Shown here: piece after piece, positions 42,411 to 53,023 of the stretch
Layout of the letters: every line of letters begins with the position of its first letter
How positions within the stretch are numbered: position 1 is the first letter of the stretch
Translations under genes and position numbers: made by a program
Assembly (NCBI RefSeq): GCF_000024765.1
Contig: NC_013422.1
Coordinates: 2,359,501-2,423,500, forward strand
Reading direction: 5' to 3'
DNA from: Halothiobacillus neapolitanus c2
GTDB lineage: Bacteria > Pseudomonadota > Gammaproteobacteria > Halothiobacillales > Halothiobacillaceae
DNA: 64,000 nt
The notes under the pieces: generated by a model
The model's database searches: none
What the model saw: only the letters and a program-made list of their open reading frames with translations
Told to the model about the DNA's origin: nothing

Positions 42411-45223
42411 GCCCAGACCCGCGCTTCGCCCGCGCCGTCGACGTTTTCGATGCAGCGTCCGCAGAGCGTCGGATGCGCGGCATGGCTGCCCACATCCGGC
42501 TGCAAATGCCAGCAGCGTTCGCACTTAGGCGCTTCGCTTGCGGCGATCTGCACGGCCATTTTTTCGCCGCTCGGCAAGGTCTCGACCGTGGCGGTAGTCG
42601 GTGCGTTCGCCAGCGGCAATACCTCCAGTTCGGAGACAATCAGCACAAATCGAAGCTCATCGCGGATGGGTTTGAGGAAGTCGGCCAGTGCGTCATCGAC
42701 AAATAGCGTGACCTTCGCAGAAAGGTTGGCTTTGATGATCTTTTCGTTTCGAGCTGCTTCGGCGTAGCGATTGACCACATCGCGCAGATCGATCAACTTC
42801 GCCCAAAATGCGCGCTGTGTGTCATCGAGCACGGCCGCCAGGTCATCCGTATGCGTTGCCAGAAACACCGAAGGCGCGCGCGGCTCGGCCAACGCGGGCA
42901 GATGCGCCCACAGCTCATCGGCGGTGAATGAGGTGATGGGCGCCATCCAGCGGGTGAGCGCTTCGATCACGCGCCACATCACCGTTTGCGCCGAGCGGCG
43001 CATCGGCGCGTTTTTCTGGCCGGTGTAGATGCGATCCTTGACGATATCGAGGTAGAACGCGCCCAGCTCAATGGAGCAGAAATGATGCACCCGCGTCACG
43101 AGGCTGTGGAAGTCGTAGGTTTCGAAATCGGCCAGCACGGCTTGATGCAGCCCTGCGGCGTGATCGAGCAGCCAGGCATCCAGCGGCAGCAAGTCTTCGT
43201 TCGCCACGCAATCGGTGTTCGGGTCGAAATCGTTGATGTTCGCCAATAAATAACGCGCCGTGTTGCGGATGCGGCGATAGGCATCGCCCGCCCGTTGCAG
43301 AATCTCATCGGAGACGGTCATCTCGCCAGAGAAATCGGTCGAGGCCACCCACAGGCGCAGCACGTCCGCGCCCATCTTGTCGATGACCTTTTGCGGCGCG
43401 ACCACGTTGCCGAGCGACTTGGACATCTTGCGACCCTGCGCATCGACCGTAAAACCATGGGTGAGCACACCGCGATACGGTGCCGCGCCCTTGAGCGCCA
43501 CACCGGTCAGCAACGACGACTGGAACCAGCCGCGATGCTGATCCGAGCCTTCCAGATACAGATCGGCCGGCCAGGTCAGCTCCGGGCGGCGATCGAGCAC
43601 GGTCGCGTGAGTAACGCCCGAATCGAACCACACATCCAGCGTGTCGGTGACTTTTTCATAGCGGTCGGCATCGGCACCAAGGATCTCTTTCGGGTCAAGC
43701 GAAAACCAAGCATCGATGCCAGTCTGCTCGATCCGGTCGGCCACGGCGCGCATCAAGCGTGGCGTTTCGGGATGCGGCTCGCCGGTTTGCTTGTCGACGA
43801 ACAGCGCGATCGGCACGCCCCAAGTACGTTGACGTGAGATACACCAGTCCGGACGATTTTCGATCATGCCCGCAATCCGGGCTTCGCCCCACTCGGGCAC
43901 GAAGCGGACGTTCTTGATCGCCGCCATGGCCTGCTCGCGCAGTTCGTTCTGTTCCATCGAGATGAACCACTGGCCGGTCGCGCGGAAAATCAGCGGCGTC
44001 TTGTGGCGCCAGCAGTGCGGATAACTGTGCGTGAAGCGACTGTGCGCCAGCAGTGCGCCGGATTCCTGAATGATTTCGAGGATTTTTGCGCCACCGTCCT
44101 TGAGGTTCAGACCACCGACCAACGGGGTGTTCGGCAGGAAGTGACCGCTGCCATCGACCGGGTTATCCACCGGCAGGCCATAACGCTGGCCGACCTTGAA
44201 GTCGTCCTCACCGTGCGCCGGTGCCGTATGCACCGCGCCCGTACCCGCATCGGTCGTCACGTGATCGCCCAGAATCAGCAGCACTTGCCGATTCAGGAAC
44301 GGGTGCTGTAAATGCAGGCCTTCCAGCTCCGCGCCCGGTGTGGTGCCCAGTACGGTCCCTTCGAGCTTCATTCGCGCCAGTGCCGGTACACGCAGGTCTT
44401 CGGCCAGGATAATGCGGCGACCGTCGCTCAATTCGATCAGGGCGTAATCCAGTTCGGGATTGATCGCCACCGCCTGGTTGGCAGGCAGCGTCCAGGGCGT
44501 AGTCGTCCAGATGACAACCGAAACCGGTGCACTGCTGTCAATGCCGAAGGCACGATGCACGGCGGCGGAATCCACGGCCGCAAAGGCCACGTCGATCTGG
44601 TCGGATTTCTTGTCCTGATATTCGACCTCCGCTTCCGCCAGCGCCGAGCCGCAATCCACACACCAGTGCACCGGCTTCTCGCCCCGATGCAGATGGCCGT
44701 TCTCGATGATGCCCGCCAACGCACGCACGATATCCGCCTCGGTGGCAAAATCCATCGTTTTGTACGGATTGGCCCAGTCACCGATCACGCCCAGCCGGAT
44801 AAAATCGGCCATCTGGCGGTCGATCTGGCTTTGCGCGTAAACGCGGCAGGCAGCACGGAATTCCTGCGCGGAAAGCTTGGCGCCCGGCTTGCCGTGTTCA
44901 CGCTCGACCATCAATTCAATCGGCAGTCCATGACAATCCCAACCCGGCACATACGGCGCATCAAACCCTGCAAGCTGCTTGGACTTGACGATCATGTCCT
45001 TGAGCACCTTGTTCACGGCGTGACCGATATGAATATCGCCGTTGGCGTAGGGCGGTCCATCGTGCAGCACGAATTTGGGCCGACCGGCACTGACGGCGCG
45101 AATCGCGCGATACAATTCCAGTTGCTGCCACTTGGCCAAACGCTCGGGCTCGCGCTGCGGCAGGTTGCCGCGCATGGGGAAAGGGGTATCGGGCAGGTTA
45201 AGCGTTGATTTGTAATCAGTCAC
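42407..45223 (-). CDS. ileS: Isoleucyl-tRNA synthetase
   Basis: A 938-residue class I synthetase that charges tRNA-Ile. The HIGH motif reads [10 protein letters not shown] and KMSKS reads [10 protein letters not shown]. The editing domain is complete, and the C-terminal zinc finger has [10 protein letters not shown] and CGRCIEN. The start is a GTG at 45223 giving [19 protein letters not shown], the family N-terminus; a longer open frame to 45364 is rejected. It is the first gene of the unit with lspA, fkpB and ispH. The ribF gene that often precedes ileS is absent. Confidence 0.97.
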   Translation of the reverse strand: MTDYKSTLNLPDTPFPMRGNLPQREPERLAKWQQLELYRAIRAVSAGRPKFVLHDGPPYANGDIHIGHAVNKVLKDMIVKSKQLAGFDAPYVPGWDCHGLPIELMVEREHGKPGAKLSAQEFRAACRVYAQSQIDRQMADFIRLGVIGDWANPYKTMDFATEADIVRALAGIIENGHLHRGEKPVHWCVDCGSALAEAEVEYQDKKSDQIDVAFAAVDSAAVHRAFGIDSSAPVSVVIWTTTPWTLPANQAVAINPELDYALIELSDGRRIILAEDLRVPALARMKLEGTVLGTTPGAELEGLHLQHPFLNRQVLLILGDHVTTDAGTGAVHTAPAHGEDDFKVGQRYGLPVDNPVDGSGHFLPNTPLVGGLNLKDGGAKILEIIQESGALLAHSRFTHSYPHCWRHKTPLIFRATGQWFISMEQNELREQAMAAIKNVRFVPEWGEARIAGMIENRPDWCISRQRTWGVPIALFVDKQTGEPHPETPRLMRAVADRIEQTGIDAWFSLDPKEILGADADRYEKVTDTLDVWFDSGVTHATVLDRRPELTWPADLYLEGSDQHRGWFQSSLLTGVALKGAAPYRGVLTHGFTVDAQGRKMSKSLGNVVAPQKVIDKMGADVLRLWVASTDFSGEMTVSDEILQRAGDAYRRIRNTARYLLANINDFDPNTDCVANEDLLPLDAWLLDHAAGLHQAVLADFETYDFHSLVTRVHHFCSIELGAFYLDIVKDRIYTGQKNAPMRRSAQTVMWRVIEALTRWMAPITSFTADELWAHLPALAEPRAPSVFLATHTDDLAAVLDDTQRAFWAKLIDLRDVVNRYAEAARNEKIIKANLSAKVTLFVDDALADFLKPIRDELRFVLIVSELEVLPLANAPTTATVETLPSGEKMAVQIAASEAPKCERCWHLQPDVGSHAAHPTLCGRCIENVDGAGEARVWA

Positions 45224-45401
45224 GGAAAGATCGCCGAATGAAAAAATGGAGAAAATGGACCTTATTGTAGCAAGAGTCGATCGACCTGCGGCGGTTTGTG
45301 GCAAGGCAGCGGCGGATTCAATTGACCCGCTTCGACACAAACCGGCGCTTGGGCGCCCCTGCACGAAGTCAGAATTCCTCGAGCACAGGTTGCGAACGGG
45401 T

Positions 45402-45494
45402 AAATCCCCCCAACCCCCTTTTTCAAAGGGGGGAGTCGGGCTTTTTCGAGATTGTGCGCATCCCCCTTTGCAAAAGGGGGAACGAGGGGGATTT
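45402..45494. repeat. MITE-like palindromic element with AAATCCCCC ends (about 93 bp)
   Basis: Terminal inverted repeats AAATCCCCC (45402-45410) and GGGGGATTT (45486-45494) enclose two internal palindromes, CCCCCTTTTTCAAAGGGGGG and CCCCCTTTGCAAAAGGGGG. It is the main content of the 348-base gap between ileS and the glycerate kinase gene, which otherwise shows only the two divergent promoter regions. No gene is encoded. Confidence 0.8.
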
Positions 45495-45571
45495 GAGGGG
45501 TTATGTATTCGTGCTGAGGTTCCTTAGCACCGACCCATCCCCGTTCATGGACAGCCATGAGGAGAAGATTC

Positions 45572-46726
45572 ATGGGATTGCACATCGTTATCTGCCCGGA
45601 CAGCTTCAAGGGCAGCTTATCCAGCCCGGCCGCGGCCGAAGCCATGGCGCAGGGCGTCCGCCTCGTGGCGCCGGATGCCCGAATCGAATGCATTCCCATG
45701 GCCGATGGCGGCGAAGGCACGGCGGAGCGCATCACGCAGGCGTTGAATGGGCAATGGCGCCGTGACCGCGTGCATGGACCAGATGGTGCAATGGTCGACG
45801 CGTCGTGGGGCTGGATTCCGGCACAGAACATGGCCGTCATCGAAGCAGCCAGTGCCTGTGGCTTGAACCTTACCGCGCCGGAGCGGCGCGATCCGTGGCA
45901 GCTCGATTCGCGCGGTGTCGGTGAATTGCTGCGTTGTGCGCTGGATCACGGCGCGGAACATATCCTAATCGGCCTAGGCGGCAGCGGCACCAACGACGCG
46001 GGCGCGGGGATGCTTTCGGCCTTGGGCGTTCGATTTTTAGATGAGGATGGCAAGCCGCTCATCCCTTCGCCAGATGGCCTTAAAACGCTGGATCGAGTCG
46101 ATTTTTCCCAACTGGACGCACGACTCGGACAGATCAAACTTATCTGCCTGACCGATGTGGACAACCCGTTGACCGGCCCAACGGGTGCCACTGCGGTTTT
46201 CGGTCCGCAAAAGGGGCTTGCGGCAACCGACATCGCCGCCATGGATGCAAGGCTGGCACAGATCGCCAAATGCATTAAGGCGGCCAGGCCCTTACACTGC
46301 TCACCCGATACGCTCGGCATGGGCGCGGCGGGCGGCTTGGGATTTGCGCTCGGGGCGGTGCTGGGCGCGAGGCGGCAGCGAGGCAGCGAATATCTGGCCG
46401 ATCTGCTGGGGCTGGATTCGGCCATCGAACAGGCCGATCTCGTGCTGACGGGCGAAGGCGCGCTGGATACGCAGACCGCGCAAGGCAAAGTCGTCGCAGA
46501 AGTGATTCGTCGTGCCCAACGATTTGAGAAACCGGTCATCTGCATCGCAGGCAGCGTGCACATCACACCCGCACAAATCAAAACGCTGGGCTTGTGGACC
46601 GCTTGGCCGTTGTGCGGAGATAACGTTGATATTGACGCCGCCATCTCACGCGCGGCGGCAATGATTGCCGAGCGCACCGCGGAAGCCACGGCTGCGTGGC
46701 TCGATGCATCATCAAGAAAAGATTAA
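45572..46726 (+). CDS. Glycerate kinase (GarK/GlxK family)
   Basis: A 384-residue kinase phosphorylating glycerate. Seen are the N-terminal VICPDSFKGSLSSPAAAEAM, IPMADGGEGT, LGGSGTNDAGAGMLSALG, the acidic DVDNPLTGP and VLTGEGALDTQTAQGKVV. These are the family signatures. The product would be 2-phosphoglycerate in most relatives. GAGGAG precedes the ATG at 45572; the longer frame from 45557 is less likely. Its stop overlaps the convergent glycosyltransferase gene by four bases. Confidence 0.92.
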   Translation: MGLHIVICPDSFKGSLSSPAAAEAMAQGVRLVAPDARIECIPMADGGEGTAERITQALNGQWRRDRVHGPDGAMVDASWGWIPAQNMAVIEAASACGLNLTAPERRDPWQLDSRGVGELLRCALDHGAEHILIGLGGSGTNDAGAGMLSALGVRFLDEDGKPLIPSPDGLKTLDRVDFSQLDARLGQIKLICLTDVDNPLTGPTGATAVFGPQKGLAATDIAAMDARLAQIAKCIKAARPLHCSPDTLGMGAAGGLGFALGAVLGARRQRGSEYLADLLGLDSAIEQADLVLTGEGALDTQTAQGKVVAEVIRRAQRFEKPVICIAGSVHITPAQIKTLGLWTAWPLCGDNVDIDAAISRAAAMIAERTAEATAAWLDASSRKD

Positions 46727-47502
46727 CCGCTGCGGGAAAACAGTCGACGCACCAAAAGTTTAGGCAATCGCCACAGAAAACCCAGAAACAATCGGGTGTG
46801 CATCCCGGTCAGCAGCAGGTTGTCGCGCAGGTAGTTGAAGTGCGACACACCGCCTTCTTCCGCCGTGAAATAACGCACCGTCGTCGGCACGTTGATGGGT
46901 CGAACACCTGCCCAACAGAGCCGCACGACCGCTTCGGGGTCAAAGTCGAACCGGCGCATCCAGCGATGGCGCAACATGATCTTCTTGAGCGGCTCGATGG
47001 GGTAGACCCGAAAGCCGAACAGCGAATCGCCGATGCCCATCCACAGGGTTTCCAGATTCGCCCAGGTGTTGGAAACCTGACGCCCGTAGACACGCAGCTT
47101 GGGCGCATCGGCCGCAAAAACGGGCTTGCCCAGAATCATGGCCTCGGGCGCCAGCCGTGATTGCTGCATGAAATCGGGGATGCGCTCTGCCGGATGCTGG
47201 CCGTCGGCATCCATCGTGAGCACGTGGGTGAAGCCTGCCTTTTGCGCTTCGAGCAGCCCATACAGAATCGCCGCGCCCTTGCCCTGATTTTCTGGCAGCA
47301 CGAGCACACGCAAACCCGGATCGGTTTGTGCCAGGGCCAACAGGCGTTCGGTCGTGCCATCGGTACTGCCATCGACCACCACCCACACCGGTGACCATTG
47401 CGCGCGCGCCGCCGCCAGCGTTTCGAACACCTTCTCGCCGGGGTTGTAGCTCGGGATGAGCACGAGGTGCCCTGAAGGGTCAAACAGGGAAGAATCACTC
47501 AT
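46723..47502 (-). CDS. Family 2 glycosyltransferase of the pigment cluster
   Basis: A 259-residue GT-A glycosyltransferase: LIPSYNPGEKVFETL, VVDGSTDGTTE, the metal-binding DADGQHPAERI, and a C-terminal amphipathic region LFLGFLWRLPKLLVRRLF. The ATG at 47502 overlaps the acyltransferase stop as ATGA. It is the last gene of the minus-strand operon that carries chorismatase and acyltransferase, an arrangement like that of xanthomonadin/aryl-polyene loci, where it may glycosylate the polyene lipid. Confidence 0.82.
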   Translation of the reverse strand: MSDSSLFDPSGHLVLIPSYNPGEKVFETLAAARAQWSPVWVVVDGSTDGTTERLLALAQTDPGLRVLVLPENQGKGAAILYGLLEAQKAGFTHVLTMDADGQHPAERIPDFMQQSRLAPEAMILGKPVFAADAPKLRVYGRQVSNTWANLETLWMGIGDSLFGFRVYPIEPLKKIMLRHRWMRRFDFDPEAVVRLCWAGVRPINVPTTVRYFTAEEGGVSHFNYLRDNLLLTGMHTRLFLGFLWRLPKLLVRRLFSRSG

Positions 47503-48287
47503 GAGATGCTCGATCCGAGCTGTGCGCTCAATGCCATTCGCATGTCGCGTTCCATCTGGCGGGTGCAGGCCGTCACATCGGTGGGCCGGGGATAGCACGC
47601 GCCCATGCGGACAGACCAGCGCAACGGCAATTCGGGCCGTCGCCATAACGGCCAGTGTTTTCCGAGGTAGGGGCTGGAAAAACCGATCAGCAGGGATTGG
47701 ATCGACACGTTCGCCCGTCGGGCAATCAGCGCGGCGCTTTGACCGAAGGGATCCAGCGGAAACTCGACCGTGCGCCCGCCTTCGGGAAAAATCAGCACAT
47801 GCGCACCCTCGGCCAAAGCCGCATCGGCTTGCAGAATCATTTCCAGCGGGCCGTCGTTGCGAATGTAGCCCGCCATGCGTGCGGCGGCACCGAACAGGAT
47901 GTTGTTCATCAGCCCGGCCTTCATCACGCAAACCACATTCGGCAGGCGAGAAACGATCAGCAACACATCCAGCAATGAAGGATGGTTGGCTACCAGCACC
48001 TGCGGCGGCGTATTTCTTAACGCATCCAGCGCTGCAAGATCAAAACGGTTGGCGCAGAACAGTCGCAAGAAACCGAGATAAAGACGAAAGCCCTGATGAA
48101 TGAATCGACGCCCGATGCGGCGCCCGTGAGCACCAGATTCCGCCCCATCCGACAACAACGGCCGCAAAATCCAGGCGAACGGCAACCAGACCAGACACAA
48201 CACGGCGAAGGCAGACAACCCCAGCGCCATGACAATGGATGCGTAAAAAGCTCGAAAAAACGCGCGCAAGCGGCGCAGGGCAAGCAC
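47499..48287 (-). CDS. 1-acylglycerol-3-phosphate-type acyltransferase of the pigment cluster
   Basis: A 262-residue PlsC-family acyltransferase with a membrane anchor near the N-terminus, the catalytic NHPSLLD (HX4D) motif and FPEGGRT. A GTG at 48287 is chosen: it lies directly after GGAGG and overlaps the chorismatase stop by one base. A longer open frame from 48434 lies inside the upstream gene and is rejected. In aryl-polyene clusters such enzymes attach the polyene to a lipid scaffold. Confidence 0.82.
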   Translation of the reverse strand: MLALRRLRAFFRAFYASIVMALGLSAFAVLCLVWLPFAWILRPLLSDGAESGAHGRRIGRRFIHQGFRLYLGFLRLFCANRFDLAALDALRNTPPQVLVANHPSLLDVLLIVSRLPNVVCVMKAGLMNNILFGAAARMAGYIRNDGPLEMILQADAALAEGAHVLIFPEGGRTVEFPLDPFGQSAALIARRANVSIQSLLIGFSSPYLGKHWPLWRRPELPLRWSVRMGACYPRPTDVTACTRQMERDMRMALSAQLGSSIS

Positions 48288-49408
48288 TATCGGGCCTCCT
48301 GGTCGCCGTGTGTTCGAGGAACCCACCCGCTCGCTTCGATTTCGACAAGCAACTCCTGCCGGCATACATCGGCCTGCACAAAACAGACGTTGAGTTCTCT
48401 GACTTGGCGTTCGCCCGGGCCTGCACCAAGACAAACCCCCAACTCACGTCGCACGGCGTCGGCATCCTCAGGGTGGCGCACATATACGCGAAGCTGCAGA
48501 TCGGCAAGCATGAAGCCTGGCCCTTGTGTCAGGCGATCGTTTGCCCGAGCGGCACTCAGTTGGTCATTGGCTTGCGCGACGATTTCGGAGATGTTCGCCA
48601 GGGTTTCCCGCGTTTGCGCACGCACATTGCCGATATGTCGGCTCTCGTGACCGACAATGCTGGCCGTGCCGGAGATCAGCAGCAGAAAGGAGTCAACCAG
48701 CGGAATCAACGTGGCGCGAGAGAAGGTCGGACTGCGGGGACCGTAGGTATCGGGGTAATGATACGCGCTGACCTGACGGGGGTTTTCCAACAGGATCGGC
48801 GCCACACGCCCCGCAAGAAAGCCAACACAAAAGCCGCCATCGCGCATTCCCAGCGCACAGGCGGCAGGCGCTGTGCTTTCGACCATCTGCTGACGCGCGT
48901 CGTAGGCGGCCTGACGGCCAACATTGAATTGCCGGTAACGCTCAAGCCCTTGGTCATTGCCATGAATATCCGACAGAAAATTCCAGGTACGCCACAAATG
49001 CGGATACCCGGCCTGATCGAGCAAGCGGAACATACGTTCATACACCGACTGACTATCCACCGCCAAGTGACTGTCTTCCCCGCCGATGGTCAACGTGCCG
49101 AACAGCACATCGCCATCCGCTCGGTACCGAATACCCTCGAATTCCTTCGTTGCGGATACCGCCCCGCCCAGCCAGAGCTCACCCGTGCCCGTGCCATCCA
49201 TTTGCAGCAGAGGCATGGGTACGGACATGAACGGTACTTCGGCCATCTGGGGCGAACAGTCGGTGGGCGGCGCACCAAACCAGACCACACCCAGCGCCCG
49301 CTCAAAACCACCCTCATACTGCGAAGCAGGCGCAAGCCCACGACACGCCGCCGCATCAAGGCGGGCAAATCGTAGGCGTGGGTTATCGTTAGCAAAAAGA
49401 TTTTTCAT
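48287..49408 (-). CDS. Chorismatase (XanB2/FkbO-like)
   Basis: A 373-residue protein resembling XanB2, FkbO and Hyg5, which release pyruvate from chorismate and give 3- or 4-hydroxybenzoate or a dihydroxy derivative. The central YRQFNVGRQAAYD, the GCCxF-like CALGMRDGGFCVGFLAGR region and the RidA-like half (VGHESRHIGNVRAQTRETLANI) are in the family order. In xanthomonads XanB2 feeds xanthomonadin and coenzyme Q synthesis. The ATG at 49408 lacks a strong ribosome site; a TTG at 49426 is in frame. It lies in an operon with an FAD oxidoreductase upstream and acyltransferase downstream. Confidence 0.82.
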   Translation of the reverse strand: MKNLFANDNPRLRFARLDAAACRGLAPASQYEGGFERALGVVWFGAPPTDCSPQMAEVPFMSVPMPLLQMDGTGTGELWLGGAVSATKEFEGIRYRADGDVLFGTLTIGGEDSHLAVDSQSVYERMFRLLDQAGYPHLWRTWNFLSDIHGNDQGLERYRQFNVGRQAAYDARQQMVESTAPAACALGMRDGGFCVGFLAGRVAPILLENPRQVSAYHYPDTYGPRSPTFSRATLIPLVDSFLLLISGTASIVGHESRHIGNVRAQTRETLANISEIVAQANDQLSAARANDRLTQGPGFMLADLQLRVYVRHPEDADAVRRELGVCLGAGPGERQVRELNVCFVQADVCRQELLVEIEASGWVPRTHGDQEAR

Positions 49409-49479
49409 AAATATTAAATCGAGCAAAAATTGCTCTGCGCGCTTGCCTTACTTTGAGGAACGTCCCCACACGTCGGCCA

Positions 49480-50814
49480 TCACGCATCCAGTTCGGGACG
49501 AATATTAAACCTACGCGCCTGCCATGCCCGGTAGGCACGCAGGGGGTTTCTGAGCAGGGCGACGGTATAGATTACCTTCATCATACGCAACGAAGTCCAG
49601 ATGGGCGTCTTGCCGTAAATATCGCCCGCCAGCAGGGAAAGCAGCGCTTCCTTGACGCGGAAAATATTGCGCGGCCCCATGAACAGATCGCGCATCGCCG
49701 GATTGGTCACACGGTAAATGAACCACGAAAACTCGCGCGGCCCCATCCGTATCTGTTTATCGAACTTCTTCAGTGCCGCAGCCGCTTTGGCGGGGTGCTG
49801 CAAGGCCGTATCAATCGCATCGGTTGCCAAGACGGCACTTTGCATAGCGAGCAAAACGCCAGAGGAAAAGACCGGATCGATAAAGGCGAAGGCATCGCCC
49901 AGCAGCACGTAGTTGTTCCCATGCGTACGGTCGGACAGGTACGAATAATTGCCCGTGGCCTCGACGTTGTTCACAAATTCGGCACCGCGCAATTGTTCGG
50001 CCAGCGGTGCGCAGGACTCGATGTTGTCACGCAGGAACTGCTCGAGACTGCGGTCACCGCGCGATTTCATGTGGTAGGGCCAGGTCACCATGCCGATGCT
50101 CGTGATGCCGTCCATCAGCGGAATAAACCAGAACCAGCCGTGATCGAACCAGAAAATGGTGATATTGCCTTCGGCCTTGCCTTCATTGCGCAGCGCGCCA
50201 CGCATATGGCCGTACACCGCCGAACTGTTGTGCTTGGGGTTGCGCTGTTTGGACTGCATCTTGTTGGCAAGGAACGTGTCGCGCCCCGAGGCATCGACCA
50301 CGAACTTCGTTTTCCATTCGGTTTGGGTGCCATCGTCCATCACGGCGGTAACGCGCGCGCCAGGGCCACTCGGATGATCGTCCGGCAGGAACTCCACATT
50401 CTTGGCACGGCAGCCTTCGATCACTTCCGCGCCTTTTTGACGAGCATTGCGGATCAGAATTTCGTCAAACTGGGCGCGCGGCACCTGATAGGCCATCGGC
50501 ATGGACTTATCCCAAGCCTCGGCAAATTCAAACACCTGCTTGTGGTCGTGGTGCGGCGATACGAATTCCGCGCCCCATTTTTCCATGCCGACGGCACGAA
50601 TTTCTTCACCGACACCCAAGCGGTCGAACAAGGGCATATTGGCGGGCAGCAACGATTCGCCAATGTGAAAACGCGGGTGATGTGCCTTTTCCAGCACAAC
50701 CACCCGATAGCCTCGCTCGACCAATAACGGCGCGACGGTCGAACCCGCTGGGCCACCGCCAATGACCAATACGTCGCAATGGTGAACCGGTTCTGATGTT
50801 TCTACTCGTGGCAT
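49480..50814 (-). CDS. FAD-dependent oxidoreductase, tryptophan-halogenase-like
   Basis: A 444-residue flavoprotein: FAD-binding GGGPAGSTVAPLL near residue 18, HPRFHIGESLLP, the second motif VVDASGRDTFL, and GDAFAFIDPVFSSGVLLAM. This pattern fits the halogenase/geranylgeranyl-reductase-like group often annotated tryptophan 7-halogenase. The halogenase WxWxIP motif appears only as HGWFWFIPL. In xanthomonadin loci a related gene is thought to act on the aryl head; here halogenation or hydroxylation is possible. It is the first gene of the minus-strand pigment operon. Confidence 0.8.
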   Translation of the reverse strand: MPRVETSEPVHHCDVLVIGGGPAGSTVAPLLVERGYRVVVLEKAHHPRFHIGESLLPANMPLFDRLGVGEEIRAVGMEKWGAEFVSPHHDHKQVFEFAEAWDKSMPMAYQVPRAQFDEILIRNARQKGAEVIEGCRAKNVEFLPDDHPSGPGARVTAVMDDGTQTEWKTKFVVDASGRDTFLANKMQSKQRNPKHNSSAVYGHMRGALRNEGKAEGNITIFWFDHGWFWFIPLMDGITSIGMVTWPYHMKSRGDRSLEQFLRDNIESCAPLAEQLRGAEFVNNVEATGNYSYLSDRTHGNNYVLLGDAFAFIDPVFSSGVLLAMQSAVLATDAIDTALQHPAKAAAALKKFDKQIRMGPREFSWFIYRVTNPAMRDLFMGPRNIFRVKEALLSLLAGDIYGKTPIWTSLRMMKVIYTVALLRNPLRAYRAWQARRFNIRPELDA

Positions 50815-51030
50815 GATGGCGCCCTCCCTAGCTCAATGCGGTGTGTGAAGCGCGCCGACCTGGCCGCGCATCGAAATAATACCATCCCCGAATGCGCGGA
50901 TGGGCGCTCGATGCGTCCTCGTCATACCGAATGGGCATTTACACGATACACTCTATCGGTTTTGATCCTTCTGCCTTAGTGCGTTGGATGCCCGAACACA
51001 GCCAACCCGGAGAACGCTGCGATCAACGAC

Positions 51031-51759
51031 GTGAACAAAGCGCCAGTGCGCCAACCCAGTCACAAGCCTCTGGCTCCTGCCGACTGGCGGGTCGATATCG
51101 GCCATCGGCTCATCACGCTGATGCCCTACAAGGCCGTGGGCACGACTGTGTTCATGACGGCGTTCTTCGTGGTTTATCTGCACCTGCTCCATCATCCGGT
51201 CCACACGGTCACGCTGATGCCGCTGACTCCGATTGATCACTGGATCCGTTTTGAACCGTGGAGTCTTCTGATCTACCTCACGCTCTGGGTGTATGTTTCC
51301 CTGGCTCCCGCGCTGATCGAATCGAAACGGGTATTATTCGGCTATGCTGCGGCAATCGGCGGGGTGTGCATCGTCGGGCTGGTGATTTTCTGGCTGTGGC
51401 CGACGGCCGTTCCTGCGCCGCAAATCGACTGGGCGCAATTCCCCGGATTCGGCGAGCTAAAAAATGTAGACGGCACCGGCAATGCCTGCCCGTCCCTGCA
51501 CGTGGCCACGGCGGTGTTTTCCGGCTTCTGGTTGCATCGATTGCTCGGGCTGAGTCGGGCGCCATCCTGGCTGCTGATCTTCAATGCCCTGTGGTGCGCG
51601 GCCATCATCTATTCCACGATGGCTACCAAACAGCATGTCTTTCTGGATATCGCCGCCGGCGTCGTGCTGGGCGCCGTTGGCGCGATCTTTTCACTGAAGC
51701 TGCTTTTGCGGCATGAAAAGGCAATCTCACCACGTACAATAACCAAACCTTCCGTATAA
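51031..51759 (+). CDS. PAP2-family membrane phosphatase
   Basis: A 242-residue polytopic membrane protein with about six helices. The phosphatase motifs are CPSLHVATAVFSG and TKQHVFLDIAAG, with the catalytic histidines in both. The start is a GTG at 51031. It opens the plus-strand pigment operon 16 bases before the ketosynthase gene and diverges from the FAD oxidoreductase gene. A lipid phosphatase could supply the lipid acceptor for the polyene. Confidence 0.78.
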   Translation: MNKAPVRQPSHKPLAPADWRVDIGHRLITLMPYKAVGTTVFMTAFFVVYLHLLHHPVHTVTLMPLTPIDHWIRFEPWSLLIYLTLWVYVSLAPALIESKRVLFGYAAAIGGVCIVGLVIFWLWPTAVPAPQIDWAQFPGFGELKNVDGTGNACPSLHVATAVFSGFWLHRLLGLSRAPSWLLIFNALWCAAIIYSTMATKQHVFLDIAAGVVLGAVGAIFSLKLLLRHEKAISPRTITKPSV

Positions 51760-51775
51760 TGACCGATGCATTTCC

Positions 51776-53023
51776 ATGTCTGAGACCCTTTCGCCAATCA
51801 CGCCGCTTTCTGGTACCAAATCGTCGGCCATGATACCGCTGGCCATCAGCCACTTCACCCTGAGCAATGCGCTCGGATTCGGTAAGGCCGCAACGCTGAA
51901 CTCACTGCTGGAACGACGCAGCGGCCTGAAGCCCTGCGATTTTCCGGACGTCGCCCTCGACACCTACATCGGCCGCGTAACCGATCTGGAAAACCAGCCC
52001 GTTGTCGATCGCCTTTCGCCTTTCGATTGTCGCAATAATCGCCTCGCACAAGCCGCATTGCGCCAGGATGGGTTCGAGCAGGCGGTGCAGGCGGCCAAGG
52101 CCCGTTATGGCGCGGATCGCGTGGCCGTGATTGTCGGCTCCAGCACCTCGGGCATCCTGCATACCGAGCTGGCGTTTCGCGAACGCGATCCGGCCACCGG
52201 CGCGCTGCCTTCGCCGCTGCATTATCGCGAAACGCATGAGCTATCGTCCGCACCCGAATTCGTGCGCCAATATTTTGAGCTGACCGGCCCCGTGCTGTCG
52301 ATTTCGACGGCCTGCTCCTCCAGCGCCAAGGTGTTTGCCAGCGGGTGGCGGCTGCTGCAATCGGGTCTGTGCGATGCCGTGATCGTCGGCGGCGTGGACA
52401 GCCTGTGCCTGACGACGCTCTACGGATTTTCATCGCTCGAACTCGTCGCCAACGAGCCCTGCCGCCCTGCGGACGCACATCGTGGCGGCATTTCGATCGG
52501 TGAAGCGGCCGGATTCGCGTTGCTGGAACGGCAGGAAAATGCCCCCGATGCGACGCTGGGCTTGCTCGGTTACGGCGAAAGCGTGGATGCACATCACATG
52601 TCCACGCCCCATCCCGAGGGGCTCGGTGCGGAACTGGCGATGCAACGAGCGCTGGACCGTGCGGGTCTCGCCGCCTGCGACATCGACTACATCAACCTGC
52701 ACGGCACGGCTTCACGCACCAACGACAGCGCCGAGGACCAGGCCGTCAGCCGCCTGTTCGGCACCGATGTTCCCTGCAGTTCCACCAAGGGCTGGACGGG
52801 CCACACGCTGGGTGCGGCCGGCATTACCGAGGCGATCATCGGATTGCTGTGCATCGAACATGGTCTGATTCCCGGCAGCTTGAACACCCGGCAGATCGAT
52901 CCTGAATTTACCAGCCGCATCGTGCTCGACAACGAGACCCGTCCGGTGCGCCGCGTGTTGAGCAATTCATTCGGCTTTGGCGGCAACAATGTCAGCCTGA
53001 TCATGGGGCGACTCGACACATGA
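51776..53023 (+). CDS. Beta-ketoacyl synthase of the pigment cluster (FabF-like)
   Basis: A 415-residue ketosynthase. Active-site residues are the cysteine in STACSSS, histidine in HGTASRTND and histidine/lysine in STKGWTGHTLGAAG, so it appears active. The ATG at 51776 is 16 bases after the PAP2 stop. Its stop overlaps the chain-length-factor gene by four bases. The KS/CLF pair is typical of aryl-polyene synthases that extend an aryl starter with malonyl units. Confidence 0.88.
   Translation: MSETLSPITPLSGTKSSAMIPLAISHFTLSNALGFGKAATLNSLLERRSGLKPCDFPDVALDTYIGRVTDLENQPVVDRLSPFDCRNNRLAQAALRQDGFEQAVQAAKARYGADRVAVIVGSSTSGILHTELAFRERDPATGALPSPLHYRETHELSSAPEFVRQYFELTGPVLSISTACSSSAKVFASGWRLLQSGLCDAVIVGGVDSLCLTTLYGFSSLELVANEPCRPADAHRGGISIGEAAGFALLERQENAPDATLGLLGYGESVDAHHMSTPHPEGLGAELAMQRALDRAGLAACDIDYINLHGTASRTNDSAEDQAVSRLFGTDVPCSSTKGWTGHTLGAAGITEAIIGLLCIEHGLIPGSLNTRQIDPEFTSRIVLDNETRPVRRVLSNSFGFGGNNVSLIMGRLDT

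Noticed and set aside
44312-45208. 298-residue plus-strand frame antisense to ileS
   Set aside because: It lies wholly inside ileS with HIGH and KMSKS motifs on the other strand.
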